From Syntrophobacter sp. SbD2 (GTDB lineage: Bacteria; Desulfobacterota; Binatia; UBA9968), in assembly GCA_945889495.1 (NCBI GenBank), contig CAMDBU010000052.1:1-34811 (forward strand): a DNA stretch of 34,811 nucleotides, read 5' to 3'. Shown piece after piece: positions 22,946 through 31,223 of the stretch. How positions within the stretch are numbered: the first letter of the stretch is position 1; every line of letters starts with the position of its first letter. The notes below the pieces were generated by a model. It worked only from the letters and a program-made list of their open reading frames with translations. It made no database searches and was not told the DNA's origin. Position numbers and translations under genes: made by a program.

Positions 22946-24379
22946 TCAATCTGGGAAGAAATCTCGGATGCTCAGGTGGCTGGCCGCGACGGGCTCGTCA
23001 TCCACAGCGCACACTGGCGACAGCAGCGCTTCCAAGAACGGCCGCATATGGGCGAGCCGTTGCAGGCGGATCACCGCGTTCCACGCCGGTTCGAATTTTT
23101 TCCAGCCGGCGCTGTAGGCGAAGTGTTTGATGCGGTGCTTCAGGCTTTCGTGGGCGCTGCTGGCGCGGGCGATGGAGCGCCATCGGTAAAATTCACGGTA
23201 GGCCCAATCGTAGCCTTTTTTTAGCTCGGCGGCGGACATGCCGCGAGGCTCAAAGATCACCGTGCGCGTGTCGTAGCGGTCCCAATCGCGGCTGACGATG
23301 CGGCCCGCGGCCTCCATCTGGGCGAACAAGCCGGTACAGGGATAGGGAGTGAGGATATGAAAAGTTGCGGTGGTGATGCCGTTGTCGATGGCCCAATCGA
23401 CGGTGCGGGCAAAGACACTCGGATCGTCGCCGTCGAAGCCGAAGACAAAACTGCCGTTGATCATGACGCCATTGTCATCGAGGCGACGGACCACTGCGCG
23501 ATAGTCGCGGCCGAGATTCTGCCGCTTTTGGCTTTGCGCCAAACCGGTTGGACTCAGGCTTTCGAAGTCGACGAAGAGGCTACGTAGCCCGGCGCCCACG
23601 GCGCGTTCCAAAAGGTCGCTGCTAAGGATCGAGTCCACGGTGGCGGCGCCTTGAAATATTCTCCCCATGCCGCGCATGCCGTCGAACAGCGCGCGGGCGA
23701 AGCGCGGGTTGCCAAACAGATGATCGTCGAGGAAATATAAGTGGCGGCCCGGTAAACGGGCGATCTCCGCCAACGCATCATCGACGCGCTGGGTGTAGTA
23801 CGTCCGACCGCCTTGGAAAAAGCCGTCTTTGTAGCAGAAGTTGCAGTGATGCGGGCAGCCGCGCGAGACCACGATGGAATTGGGCACGAGATAGAGGTGG
23901 CGCTTGATCAGGTCGCGGCGTATCGGCGGTAGGCCATCGAGCGTGCGGATCGGCGATGAATAAACTGTCTTGGCGCAGCCTTCTGCCAAGTCGTTTAGGA
24001 ACTGCGGGAAAGTAAATTCACCGGGACCGAGGAAGATCGAGTCCGCGTGTCGCGCCGCCTCGTCGGGTAGCGATGTGACGTGCAGACCACCCAGCGCAAC
24101 GTAGCTACCCTTGCCGCGGTAAAAGTCCGCAAGGCGGTAGGCGCGACTGGCGTTGGTGATGTAGACCTGGATCACCACCAGATCGGGCGTGTCATCGAGA
24201 GCGATGGTTTCGACATGTTCGTCAACGATGGTGACGTCAACCCGCTCGTCGAAATAGGCGGCCAGCGTCGCCAAACCGAGCGGCGGGAAGAGCGAGTATT
24301 TGATCGGCCGCCAGTAGGGACTGGTGGCTTCGGTTAACGCAAGTAGAACGAGTTTGGCGCTTCTGATTTGACGTTTCAT
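22946..24379 (-). CDS. B12-binding-domain radical SAM protein
   Basis: 477 residues. The N-terminal cobalamin-binding domain runs about 25-145 (FPPLGLATLAAYF ... VDEHVETIALDDTPDLVVIQVYI ... YVALGGLHVTSLPDEA). The radical SAM domain has the CxxxCxxC cluster at Cys175, Cys179 and Cys182 (SRGCPHHCNFCYKDG). The usual DxHxxG base-off motif is imperfect (DEHVET). Such proteins catalyse methylations or ring contractions on unactivated carbons. HpnP- or HpnR-like methylases are related, but I see no hopanoid genes. A strong ribosome binding site is not clear. Confidence 0.8.
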   Translation of the reverse strand: MKRQIRSAKLVLLALTEATSPYWRPIKYSLFPPLGLATLAAYFDERVDVTIVDEHVETIALDDTPDLVVIQVYITNASRAYRLADFYRGKGSYVALGGLHVTSLPDEAARHADSIFLGPGEFTFPQFLNDLAEGCAKTVYSSPIRTLDGLPPIRRDLIKRHLYLVPNSIVVSRGCPHHCNFCYKDGFFQGGRTYYTQRVDDALAEIARLPGRHLYFLDDHLFGNPRFARALFDGMRGMGRIFQGAATVDSILSSDLLERAVGAGLRSLFVDFESLSPTGLAQSQKRQNLGRDYRAVVRRLDDNGVMINGSFVFGFDGDDPSVFARTVDWAIDNGITTATFHILTPYPCTGLFAQMEAAGRIVSRDWDRYDTRTVIFEPRGMSAAELKKGYDWAYREFYRWRSIARASSAHESLKHRIKHFAYSAGWKKFEPAWNAVIRLQRLAHMRPFLEALLSPVCAVDDEPVAASHLSIRDFFPD

Positions 24380-24431
24380 GCCGCTACTATGGCCATGAGC
24401 TGTGCAGGTAGCGGCAAGAAAGTTATGAGAT

Positions 24432-25280
24432 TCAACTCAGCTTATGTGCAAGTCCCTCGACAAATTCCTTGGCTTGGCCGAGATCATAGCCGTAGAGCCG
24501 GCGCGCCATGGCGATGGCGCTGATTTTATCGCCGGACTCGGCCAGCTCGAGCAGGCGGGTTTCTTGTTCGGCACGGCTGAGATCTTCCAGGTTCGCTAAA
24601 TCCTTTCTGGCCGACTCGGCTGGCCGCACCATGGTGTGGCGGGTCAGCTTTTCCAGGATCACGTCAAGCTTCGGTTTGACCGCCCATTCGATTCGCAATA
24701 TCTGCGGCGACGGTAAGAGCACGGGGAAGTGTTGATAGCGCGTCGAAATTTTCTCATCGCCGATGCGGCGCGTGCGCAGCACCGTATCGGTTTCATTGGC
24801 CAGGGCGATGGCGAGCTCTCTGGTGTCGCCGGCTAGTTCGAGCTCCAACCATCGCTGGGTGCGGGTCGTCGTGTTCGGATGGCGATTGTCGTCGAGTTCG
24901 GCGATCTCCTTGAGTTCGTCGACCCGTTTGGCCGAGCGGATTTCCGCGTGGGGGATGAAGACCACGGTGTAATCTTGCGCCGGGAAGTGGCCGTTGAGAT
25001 AGGAGCGAAATTTGATCAATAGGCCGTGATCGGTTAGGCGCACCAGCCAGTTGGACGGTTGGAAACAGGCGGTCACACTTTTCTGCATGATCAGCAAAAA
25101 GAGCAGTATCACGCCGGCGAAATAGTAACCGAGCCAGCTGTCTTTGAGCGCGCTTAGAAAAATGACCACGACCGTGACCGCGACCATGGCGCAAACCACG
25201 ACGAGTGCTTGGACGCGCGAATAGGCGCAGATTAGGTCGCGGTCGCTGATCGGCGCTTCCGTTAGGCGGTGGAGCTGCAT
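24432..25280 (-). CDS. Membrane protein with C-terminal L7/L12-like tail, function unknown
   Basis: 282 residues. Two membrane spans lie at about 25-45 (VQALVVVCAMVAVTVVVIFL) and 50-68 (WLGYYFAGVILLFLLIM). A long cytoplasmic beta-rich part follows. The end 'AIAMARRLYGYDLGQAKEFVEGLA' resembles the helical motif of ribosomal L7/L12-like or UBA-like tails ('GLGLKEAKDLVE'). No homologue is recognised. It is the fourth gene of the minus-strand run after the sirtuin gene. Confidence 0.6.
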   Translation of the reverse strand: MQLHRLTEAPISDRDLICAYSRVQALVVVCAMVAVTVVVIFLSALKDSWLGYYFAGVILLFLLIMQKSVTACFQPSNWLVRLTDHGLLIKFRSYLNGHFPAQDYTVVFIPHAEIRSAKRVDELKEIAELDDNRHPNTTTRTQRWLELELAGDTRELAIALANETDTVLRTRRIGDEKISTRYQHFPVLLPSPQILRIEWAVKPKLDVILEKLTRHTMVRPAESARKDLANLEDLSRAEQETRLLELAESGDKISAIAMARRLYGYDLGQAKEFVEGLAHKLS

Positions 25281-25342
25281 AGGTGCGCGTCATTGTCGCC
25301 CATCGAAATGGAAATGCCAAATCGCCGGGCCGCGCACGCGGC

Positions 25343-26095
25343 TCAAGCGTCGAGGGTCAGCGATTTGAGTTGCCCGAAGAACTCGCCAATGGCGCCGTTG
25401 TAAATAAAGTCGGCGTAGTCGTCGAGCGGCGTCGGATCGCGGTTGACGATGGCGAGTAGCGCGCCGCTGCGTTTGGCGATGACCGGAAACGATGCCGCCG
25501 GTTGCACCTGCAACGATGAGCCGATGACGATGAAGACATCGGCCGCTTCGCTCCAGCGTTGGGCGCGCTGCATGGCCTCCACCGGCATGGATTGGCCGAA
25601 GGAAACGTTGGCCGATTTCAAGTAGCCGCCGCAGTCGTCACAGGTGGGCGTCGGCAGATGCTCGTGCCAATCTTCGTAGACGTCTTTGGGTAGGTAGACT
25701 TTGCCGCACTGGAGGCAAGTGACTTTGCGGTCGGTGCCATGGAGTTCCACCAGCCGCGCGTCCGACGTGCCGGCGATTTTGTGCAGGCCGTCGATATTTT
25801 GCGTGATCAAGCCCAACAGCTGGCCGCGCTGTTCGAAGTCGCGGATCGCCTGGTGGCCGATGTTTGGCTGGACGGTTTTGAAAAGTTCGTAGGTGGCTTT
25901 TTTCAATTGCCAGTGCTGCACCCGCGCCGCTTCGCTGGCGAGAAAATCTTGCAACAGCACGGGCTGGTATTTACTCCAGACGCCGCCGGGGCTGCGGAAG
26001 TCGGGTACGCCGGATTCGGTGCTGATGCCGGCGCCGGTGAAAAATACCAGAGCCTCGGACTTGCGCACGCGGGTGGCGAACTCTTCCAGCTCCAT
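25343..26095 (-). CDS. cobB: NAD-dependent protein deacylase, sirtuin family
   Basis: 250 residues with the full Sir2 signature: GAGISTESGVPDFRSP (21-36), TQNIDGLH (98-105), catalytic His119 (ELHG), zinc Cys127/130/152/155 (CLQC ... CDDC) and IGSSLQVQPA. It removes acyl groups from lysine using NAD+. It is class III-like in length. The start follows the FKBP gene by about 20 bases, so the two are probably cotranscribed. It is not joined to any defence gene, so a metabolic role is favoured over a Sir2-type anti-phage role. Confidence 0.92.
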   Translation of the reverse strand: MELEEFATRVRKSEALVFFTGAGISTESGVPDFRSPGGVWSKYQPVLLQDFLASEAARVQHWQLKKATYELFKTVQPNIGHQAIRDFEQRGQLLGLITQNIDGLHKIAGTSDARLVELHGTDRKVTCLQCGKVYLPKDVYEDWHEHLPTPTCDDCGGYLKSANVSFGQSMPVEAMQRAQRWSEAADVFIVIGSSLQVQPAASFPVIAKRSGALLAIVNRDPTPLDDYADFIYNGAIGEFFGQLKSLTLDA

Positions 26096-26114
26096 GAACT
26101 ACGCTCGCGGCTGA

Positions 26115-26750
26115 TTATTTTTTCGCCGGCTCGGCGGGCTTGGCCGGTTGCGCCGGAGTGGCGGCTTTGGCGGGCTCCGCCGGTTTCGCCGGGGTGGCGG
26201 ACGGAGCGCCAGCCGCCGGTGGCGGCGGCGCCGGTTGCACATCGACGATCTTGACGTTGAAGAACAAAGTCTTGCCGGCCAACGGGTGATTCATGTCGAT
26301 GACCACGGCCTTTTCCTTGATCTCATGCACGCGCGCTTTCATGGGCCGACCTTGGTCGTCTTGGCCCTGAAGGATGGCGCCGACTTTGAGGCCGTTGGGC
26401 GGCAGTTTATCCTTGGGGATTTCTTGAAAGGCGTTTTTGTTGACCGGGCCATAGGCGTCTTCCGGTTTGACGGTGACGTTTTTCTCGCCGCCGGCTTTCA
26501 TGCCGGTGAGCTCTTTTTCCAGGCCGGGGATCATCATTTTTTGGCCATGCACGTACTTGAGCGGTCCGCGGTCTTTGCTGGCGTCGATCACCTTGCCGTC
26601 GGCGCCCTTGAGGGTGTACTCCATGCTGACCAACATGCCGTCCTTGACCAGGTTATCGTTCTTGGTTTTCTCCGCCGCGGAGGCCGATTGGGTCAAAGCG
26701 AGTAGTAACATCGCCGCGACGACGACCCAAGCGATAAGTTTTTCGTGCAT
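26115..26750 (-). CDS. Exported SlyD-like FKBP peptidyl-prolyl isomerase
   Basis: 211 residues. A Sec signal peptide (residues 1-26, core VVVAAMLLLALTQSASA) precedes an FKBP domain with the SlyD-type arrangement: 'VSMEYTLKGADGKVIDAS', 'YVHGQKMMIPGLEKELTGMKAGGEKNVTVKPEDAYG' and 'IDMNHPLAGKTLFFNVKIVDV'. The insert-in-flap region is present. The C-terminal 40 residues are a low-complexity Pro/Ala/Lys tail (PAKPAEPAK repeats). It should fold proteins in the periplasm. A second copy is at 30366. Ribosome binding site GAGGGGAA. Confidence 0.88.
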   Translation of the reverse strand: MHEKLIAWVVVAAMLLLALTQSASAAEKTKNDNLVKDGMLVSMEYTLKGADGKVIDASKDRGPLKYVHGQKMMIPGLEKELTGMKAGGEKNVTVKPEDAYGPVNKNAFQEIPKDKLPPNGLKVGAILQGQDDQGRPMKARVHEIKEKAVVIDMNHPLAGKTLFFNVKIVDVQPAPPPPAAGAPSATPAKPAEPAKAATPAQPAKPAEPAKK

Positions 26751-26852
26751 GTAGTTCCCCTCTCAAACGTTTACTGCAATTGGAAAGTTCGCCCAGAGTA
26801 CATGGTGCCGGCGATGAACTCAACGAAATAAGCCGTTCCAGGTCGCGGGATG

Positions 26853-26909
26853 GTTATCTTCGTTCGAGATGACCGCTAGTAATTGTCATTTCGAGCGTAG
26901 CGAGAAATA
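26853..26909. repeat. Intergenic inverted repeat, GTCATTTCGAGCGTAGCGAG type
   Basis: GTTATCTTCGTTCGAGATGAC (26853-26873) and GTCATTTCGAGCGTAGCGAG (from 26885) form imperfect facing arms of a repeat found widely between bacterial genes. It lies just after the substrate-binding protein stop at 26914. Confidence 0.65.
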
Positions 26910-26913
26910 TCAT

Positions 26914-27894
26914 CTACTTGCCGAGCCGCTCGAAGAATCCATCTTTTTGTATTTCATCGAGCAAGCTCATATCGACAAAGCGTGCCATCTCGGCTTCGCT
27001 CTTGCCCAGGGTGGCGATCAAGTTGCACCAGCCATTCATTTCCGTACGCGGGATGCTGGTGAAGCTGTCGGCGTAGAACTTGCGGGTTTCCTCCAACGCA
27101 GCCGCGTCGCTGACGCCGGTGTAGCGCGACAGCGCGCGGTAGGCCGACTCGGGGTTGCGTTTGATGCGCGCGATCGCTTCGACGTAGCCCTGGAGAAAGC
27201 GTTTCAACAGCGGCCGCTGTTTGTCCAAACCGGCGCGGGTCACCACCACCGAGGTATCGGTGAGGTCGGCGTAGGGGCGCAGGTCGGCGATGACGGGAAA
27301 GCCTTCTTTGCTGGCGATCAGCAGTTCTGGATAGGCGAAGACCGTCGCGTCGACCACGCCTTCGCGCAGCGCCGCCATGCGGGTCGGGCTCGGGCCCAAG
27401 CTCAAGAGAGTCACTCGGCTGAAATCCAGATTCCATTTCTTGAACGCCAGCTGTAAGCCCAACTCGCTCGATCCGCCGCGCGAGGCGATGGCGATCTTCT
27501 TGCCGAGCAAATCTTTCACTTCGCGGATCTCCTTGCGCGCGACGATTTTCCAATTGACCTGATTCATCACCGTGGCGATCATGGTCAAGTCGGCTCCGGC
27601 GATGCCGGCACGGGCGACCGTCGAAGCTCCGGAGTGGGTGAGCAGCAGTTCGCCGCTGAGCAGCGTTTGAATGATCCGCGCGCCGCCGGCGATCAGCAGG
27701 ATCTCGAGATCGAGGCCGTATTTTTTATCCAACCCTTCCTGCTTCTGCACCCAGATCGGCAGATGATAGCCGGTGGTACCGGCGAAGCTGGCGCGCAGTT
27801 TTGTTAGCTGCGCTTGGGTCTGCTTTGGCAGCGCGACGACGAAGCAGCCAACAATTATTACCGCGGATAGAAGATGGCGCATCGATTTTCGCAT
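26914..27894 (-). CDS. ABC transporter substrate-binding protein, SsuA/NMT1-like
   Basis: 326 residues. A signal peptide (1-28, ending TQAQ) is followed by the NMT1/THI5-like binding fold: 'RASFAGTTGYHLPIWVQKQEGLDKKYGLDLEILLIAGGARIIQTLLSGELLLTHSGAST'. 'VVDATVFAYPELLIASKEGFPVI' and the C-terminal helix follow the same family. Ligands in the family include nitrate, sulfonates, pyrimidines and aromatic acids, so specificity is not known. No permease or ATPase gene is close, so it is an orphan binding protein. A good site AGAGGTCGGA is present. It lies directly downstream of the LLM gene on the same strand. Confidence 0.82.
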   Translation of the reverse strand: MRKSMRHLLSAVIIVGCFVVALPKQTQAQLTKLRASFAGTTGYHLPIWVQKQEGLDKKYGLDLEILLIAGGARIIQTLLSGELLLTHSGASTVARAGIAGADLTMIATVMNQVNWKIVARKEIREVKDLLGKKIAIASRGGSSELGLQLAFKKWNLDFSRVTLLSLGPSPTRMAALREGVVDATVFAYPELLIASKEGFPVIADLRPYADLTDTSVVVTRAGLDKQRPLLKRFLQGYVEAIARIKRNPESAYRALSRYTGVSDAAALEETRKFYADSFTSIPRTEMNGWCNLIATLGKSEAEMARFVDMSLLDEIQKDGFFERLGK

Positions 27895-27923
27895 TCCGAC
27901 CTCTGCCTTGCGATTTCAGACTG

Positions 27924-28916
27924 CTAATACTTGCCAATTACTTCTTTGCCCCACTTGTCCATCACCTGATCGTAGATCGCGCCCGGCGGCGTGAGCAACA
28001 CTCTTTTAATGCCGTCGGCTTCGAGCCGCTTCACTTTGGCGATGCACTCGGCGGGCGTGCCGGCGATGGTGAAGCGGTCGAGCAAGTAATCGGTGACGAA
28101 GTCGGGATCGACGCGCTCTTCGATCGGCTTCGAGATGTCGAAGTTATCCATGAATCTTTGAATGCCGGCGGCTTCGCCTTCGGGCACGGTCTCCATGGTG
28201 AAGCGGAAGTTATGATGGGCGCGGTTGGCCATGCGGCTGCGCACCAATTTCCGCGCGCGTGCGCCGTCATCGTCGACGACGATCATGCCGGCGGGCATGA
28301 TGTCGATGTCTTCGAGCTTTCGTCCTTCTTCTCTGGCCCCTTCGGCGACCCGCTGGCGCGCCCAGTCGGTGACTGGTTTGTCAAAACCGGTGCCTAAAAT
28401 AATCCCGTCGCAGGTGCGGCCGGCGACCCGCAGGGTCTTCGGTCCTTCGGCTGAGATATAAATCGGCACCGGCCGCTGGCCGGCCTTCAATTTCACATTG
28501 CCGCCGGCGCGTTCATGACTGTTCGGCACGTCGATGCCGCGGTCGTGAAGTAAATCGCGGATCACGCGCAAGCCCTTTTCGAAGTCGACCAGCTTGGTGG
28601 CGGTTCTGCCCAGACTGTATACCGGCCCGTCTCCGGTGCCCAGGCCGACGATGGCGCGGCCGTTGGAGATCTCGTTGAGCGTCGCGTAGGAGCAGGCGGT
28701 GATGGTCGGGTCGCGGTAGACCATGTTGGTCACGGCGGTGCCGAAGCGAATAGTTTTAGTGTTGTCCGCGCACAGCGCCATCGCTTGGTAGGGATCGACG
28801 TTGTTCATCTGGCTATCGGCGAAAAAGATCGCCTCGAAGCCCAACGCCTCGGCGCGGCGAGCGCGCTCTACGGCTTCCTTTACGGTTCGCGCGGAACCAT
28901 GGAGGCAAAAGTTCAT
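27924..28916 (-). CDS. LLM-class flavin/F420-dependent oxidoreductase
   Basis: 330 residues of luciferase-like monooxygenase fold: 'AEALGFEAIFFADSQMNN', 'IRFGTAVTNMVYRDPTITACSYATLNEISNGRAIVGLGTGDG' and 'VPIYISAEGPKTLRVAGRTCDGIILG'. The family uses F420 or FMN; neither cofactor can be chosen from sequence. AAGGAGC lies before the ATG at 28916. An in-frame ATG 18 bases earlier is rejected because the family begins at MNFCLHGS. It precedes the binding-protein gene with a 30-base gap, so the two may form a transport-oxidation unit. A 79-bp palindrome lies just upstream. Confidence 0.85.
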   Translation of the reverse strand: MNFCLHGSARTVKEAVERARRAEALGFEAIFFADSQMNNVDPYQAMALCADNTKTIRFGTAVTNMVYRDPTITACSYATLNEISNGRAIVGLGTGDGPVYSLGRTATKLVDFEKGLRVIRDLLHDRGIDVPNSHERAGGNVKLKAGQRPVPIYISAEGPKTLRVAGRTCDGIILGTGFDKPVTDWARQRVAEGAREEGRKLEDIDIMPAGMIVVDDDGARARKLVRSRMANRAHHNFRFTMETVPEGEAAGIQRFMDNFDISKPIEERVDPDFVTDYLLDRFTIAGTPAECIAKVKRLEADGIKRVLLTPPGAIYDQVMDKWGKEVIGKY

Positions 28917-28933
28917 AGAAGCTCCTTCATACA

Positions 28934-29012
28934 AATGGATAATGGATAATGGACAATGGATAATGATTTCTGAGGCCGAAAATTATCCATTATCCATTTT
29001 CAATTATCCATT
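28934..29012. repeat. Intergenic palindrome, AATGGATAATGGATAATGG type
   Basis: The left arm (28934-28966) repeats AATGGATAATGG. The right arm (28981-29012) carries TTATCCATT words as its reverse complement. The last residues of the MFS gene (CAA TGG ATA ATT GAA AAT GGA TAA) are written in the right arm, so the stop codon is palindrome sequence. Confidence 0.88.
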
Positions 29013-30264
29013 GATTTTTTTCATGCCAGCGCACGCAGAGGTGAATCGCCAGGCCGGAGACGATGAAGCAAAATAGACAGACCGTGAACGACCAGGCGTA
29101 GGTGCCGGTGGCGTCGAAGAGAAAGCCGCCGATCCAGGAGCCGAAGGCGCTGCCGAGGCCGAAGCTGATTTCTAAAAATCCAAATATCAAGCCGATCTTG
29201 TGGCCGGAAAAAATATCGCCGATGACCGAGCCGTAGGTCGGGTTGCCGGCGCTATGGCCGATGCCGTAAAGCGCGATGGTGAGATAGACCAGCCAGAGCG
29301 GCGCGCCGAAGGTGAGCGCGATCATGCAGGCGACACCCAAGGCAGTGACGGCGGTGGCGATGGCGTAGGTCTTACTGCGCCCCAACCGATCGGAGAGCGA
29401 GCCCCAAACCAGCGTCGCGCCGATACGAATGAAGCCGATAAAGCCGAAGTAAAAAGACGCCGCCAGTTTTTCATAGCCGACGGCAACGAAGTGGGCGATG
29501 GCGTGGGTGTTGATCATGAATAGCGCGGTGCCGAGCGCCAGGTGGCCGATGGTGATGCACCAAAATGGAAACGAGCGCGCCGCTTGGCCGAGCGTCCAGT
29601 CGCGCTGGCTTGGCTGCTTCGATCCATGGCGGCCGCCGCTACTACCGCTTGACGGCGCGGCGTCGCCGTCGGGAAATTGGCCGACCTCGGCCGGCGTGCG
29701 GCGCTGAAAGAAAGCGTTGGCTGGAACTAAGATGAGCAACAGCAGCCCGCCGGTGGCGACGTAGGTCCAGCGCCAGCCGATGGAGCTGACCAACATTTGC
29801 GTCGCCGGCACCATCACCAGCGCGCCCAAACCCTGTCCCATGGAGGCGATGCCGATAGCGGTGGCACGCTTGCGCACGAACCAAAAGGAGATCAGCGCGT
29901 TGTGGCCGACGAAGCTAAGCGCGCCCTGGCCCAAGGCGGTGACGACGCCGTAGGTAAAATAAAGTCCGCCGAGTGAGTGGGCGAAGGACGACAGCACCAA
30001 GCCGAGTCCGGTGAGAAACGCGCCCAGCGGCATGAGCACGCGCGGGCCGTAACGGTCGAAGGCCAGACCGACCAGCGGCGAAGCCAGCGCGTAGACGAAA
30101 AAATTCGCCGACGCGATACTTGCGCCGGCGCTGCGCGACCAGGGAAACTCTTCCAATAGGGCGAGATAGTAGACGCCGAAAGCGCCGTTGACGCCGCGCA
30201 TCACCACCATGTTGGCGAAACACAGGGCGATGATGACGTAGCCGTAGAAGTAACGGGGACGCAT
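28990..30264 (-). CDS. MFS transporter, OFA/monocarboxylate-like
   Basis: 424 residues, twelve membrane spans. 'WGSLSDRLGRSK' is the conserved MFS loop, and 'FYGYVIIALCFANMVVMRG' at the start resembles oxalate/formate antiporter and monocarboxylate groups (OFA). A charged central loop (residues about 185-220) is typical. Substrate could be an organic acid; formate would link to the dehydrogenase at 1161-5875, but this is inference only. The C-terminus is palindrome-encoded (NQWIIENG). A palindrome also lies upstream (30271-30357). Confidence 0.8.
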   Translation of the reverse strand: MRPRYFYGYVIIALCFANMVVMRGVNGAFGVYYLALLEEFPWSRSAGASIASANFFVYALASPLVGLAFDRYGPRVLMPLGAFLTGLGLVLSSFAHSLGGLYFTYGVVTALGQGALSFVGHNALISFWFVRKRATAIGIASMGQGLGALVMVPATQMLVSSIGWRWTYVATGGLLLLILVPANAFFQRRTPAEVGQFPDGDAAPSSGSSGGRHGSKQPSQRDWTLGQAARSFPFWCITIGHLALGTALFMINTHAIAHFVAVGYEKLAASFYFGFIGFIRIGATLVWGSLSDRLGRSKTYAIATAVTALGVACMIALTFGAPLWLVYLTIALYGIGHSAGNPTYGSVIGDIFSGHKIGLIFGFLEISFGLGSAFGSWIGGFLFDATGTYAWSFTVCLFCFIVSGLAIHLCVRWHEKNQWIIENG

Positions 30265-30270
30265 GGGGGA

Positions 30271-30357
30271 ATGGAGTATTGGAGTGATGGAGTGGTGGGT
30301 TTCGGACGGTTCTTAATCTTAAGCCATCATTCCAATACTCCAGTACTCCATCACTCC
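30271..30357. repeat. Intergenic word palindrome, TGGAGTATTGGAGTGATGG type
   Basis: The left arm 30271-30298 (ATGGAGTATTGGAGTGATGG and GAGTGG) faces the right arm from 30324 (CCATCATTCCAATACTCCAG and more). The loop is about 25 bases. It is the same word family as 16452-16529. Confidence 0.88.
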
Positions 30358-30365
30358 GGGTTGTG

Positions 30366-30938
30366 TTACCGTGCTTCCGCCGCCTTGATGTCCTTCACCT
30401 TGACGTCGAAGTGCAATGTCTTACCGGCCAGCGGGTGATTCAAATCGACGACGACAGTTTTTTCGTTGACCTTAGCGACCTTGAGCGGGATGGTCCGGCC
30501 GTCGGGCGCCTTCATCACCAAGGTTTGGCCATCCTTTAATTCCTTCAAGGCATCGGCGGGAAGCTTTTCGCGGGGGATTTCTTGCACCGCCTTCTCGTTG
30601 GGCATGCCGTAGCCGTCTTCCGGTTTGATGCTGACTTTTTTCTGATCGCCGACCTTGAGGCCGTTGAGCTCGCGCTCCAGTCCTTTGACGATTTGCCCGG
30701 CGCCGTGGATGTAGGTGAGTGGCTCCTTGCCGACGCTCGAGTCGATAACTTTGCCGTCATCGCCGGTGAGCGTGTATTCGATGGAGACGATGGAGCCTTC
30801 CTGAATTTGCGAGCCGGCCCTGAGCGTGATCGCCTGGCTCGGCTGGCCGCCACCCGGACCGGAAAGACTGGTCAACAAAAACAGCGCGCCGGTCACCGCC
30901 CCGCTCATCACCAACAATCCCAAGAGTTTTTTCATCAA
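30366..30938 (-). CDS. Exported SlyD-like FKBP peptidyl-prolyl isomerase, second copy
   Basis: 190 residues. The N-terminus is a hydrophobic export segment (KKLLGLLVMSGAVTGALFLLTSL). Gly/Pro-rich residues follow, then the FKBP domain: 'VSIEYTLTGDDGKVIDSS', 'YIHGAGQIVKGLERELNGLKVGDQKKVSIKPEDGYG' and 'VDLNHPLAGKTLHFDVKVKDI'. It is a paralogue of the protein at 26115 but lacks the Pro/Ala/Lys tail. There is no lipobox cysteine, so it may stay anchored by its N-terminus. The two copies bracket the binding protein, LLM and MFS genes. Confidence 0.88.
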   Translation of the reverse strand: MMKKLLGLLVMSGAVTGALFLLTSLSGPGGGQPSQAITLRAGSQIQEGSIVSIEYTLTGDDGKVIDSSVGKEPLTYIHGAGQIVKGLERELNGLKVGDQKKVSIKPEDGYGMPNEKAVQEIPREKLPADALKELKDGQTLVMKAPDGRTIPLKVAKVNEKTVVVDLNHPLAGKTLHFDVKVKDIKAAEAR

Positions 30939-30972
30939 TGCCTCGATGCCGATGGTTTACCGAACAACTTCG

Positions 30973-30990
30973 CGCCAACATATATTGGCG
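30973..30990. promoter_or_regulatory. Small palindrome CGCCAA-6-TTGGCG, possible operator
   Basis: Two six-base half-sites with a six-base spacer (CATATA) lie 35 bases upstream of the start of the second FKBP gene. A further TTGGCGCC lies nearby at about 31011. The layout suits a dimeric repressor or an A/T-rich promoter core. No regulator is identified. Confidence 0.3.
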
Positions 30991-31056
30991 AAAAATCGAA
31001 TACAACTAAATTGGCGCCACGATGGATTCTGGTGATGACGGCGCAAGTTCTCTGGG

Positions 31057-31140
31057 TGCCATTCTGAGCGTCAGCGAAGAATCTCGACTTGGATGCGGCA
31101 TACGAAGACGAGATCCTTCGGCTCAGGCCTCAGGATGACA
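31057..31140. repeat. Intergenic inverted repeat, CATTCTGAGCG / CTCAGGATGACA type
   Basis: The left arm 31057-31086 (TGCCATTCTGAGCGTCAGCG...) faces the right arm 31109-31140 (CGAGATCCTTCGGC...GGATGACA). It belongs to the repeat TGTCATCCTGAGCGAAGCGA seen between genes in many bacteria. It covers the first codons of an open frame that continues into the EamA gene, so that extended N-terminus is not real. Confidence 0.75.
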
Positions 31141-31223
31141 GCCTAAGATTTCATCGCGCCTCGCTGGCTTCTATCTTGGCCGCCGCGGCTATGCTAAAGC
31201 TCGAAGGCGGCGAGGAATTTCAC

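Noticed and set aside
25343-26095. Sir2 as part of an anti-phage system
   Set aside because: It is a stand-alone deacylase with intact zinc ribbon, coupled to an FKBP gene and far from the TIR-like island.
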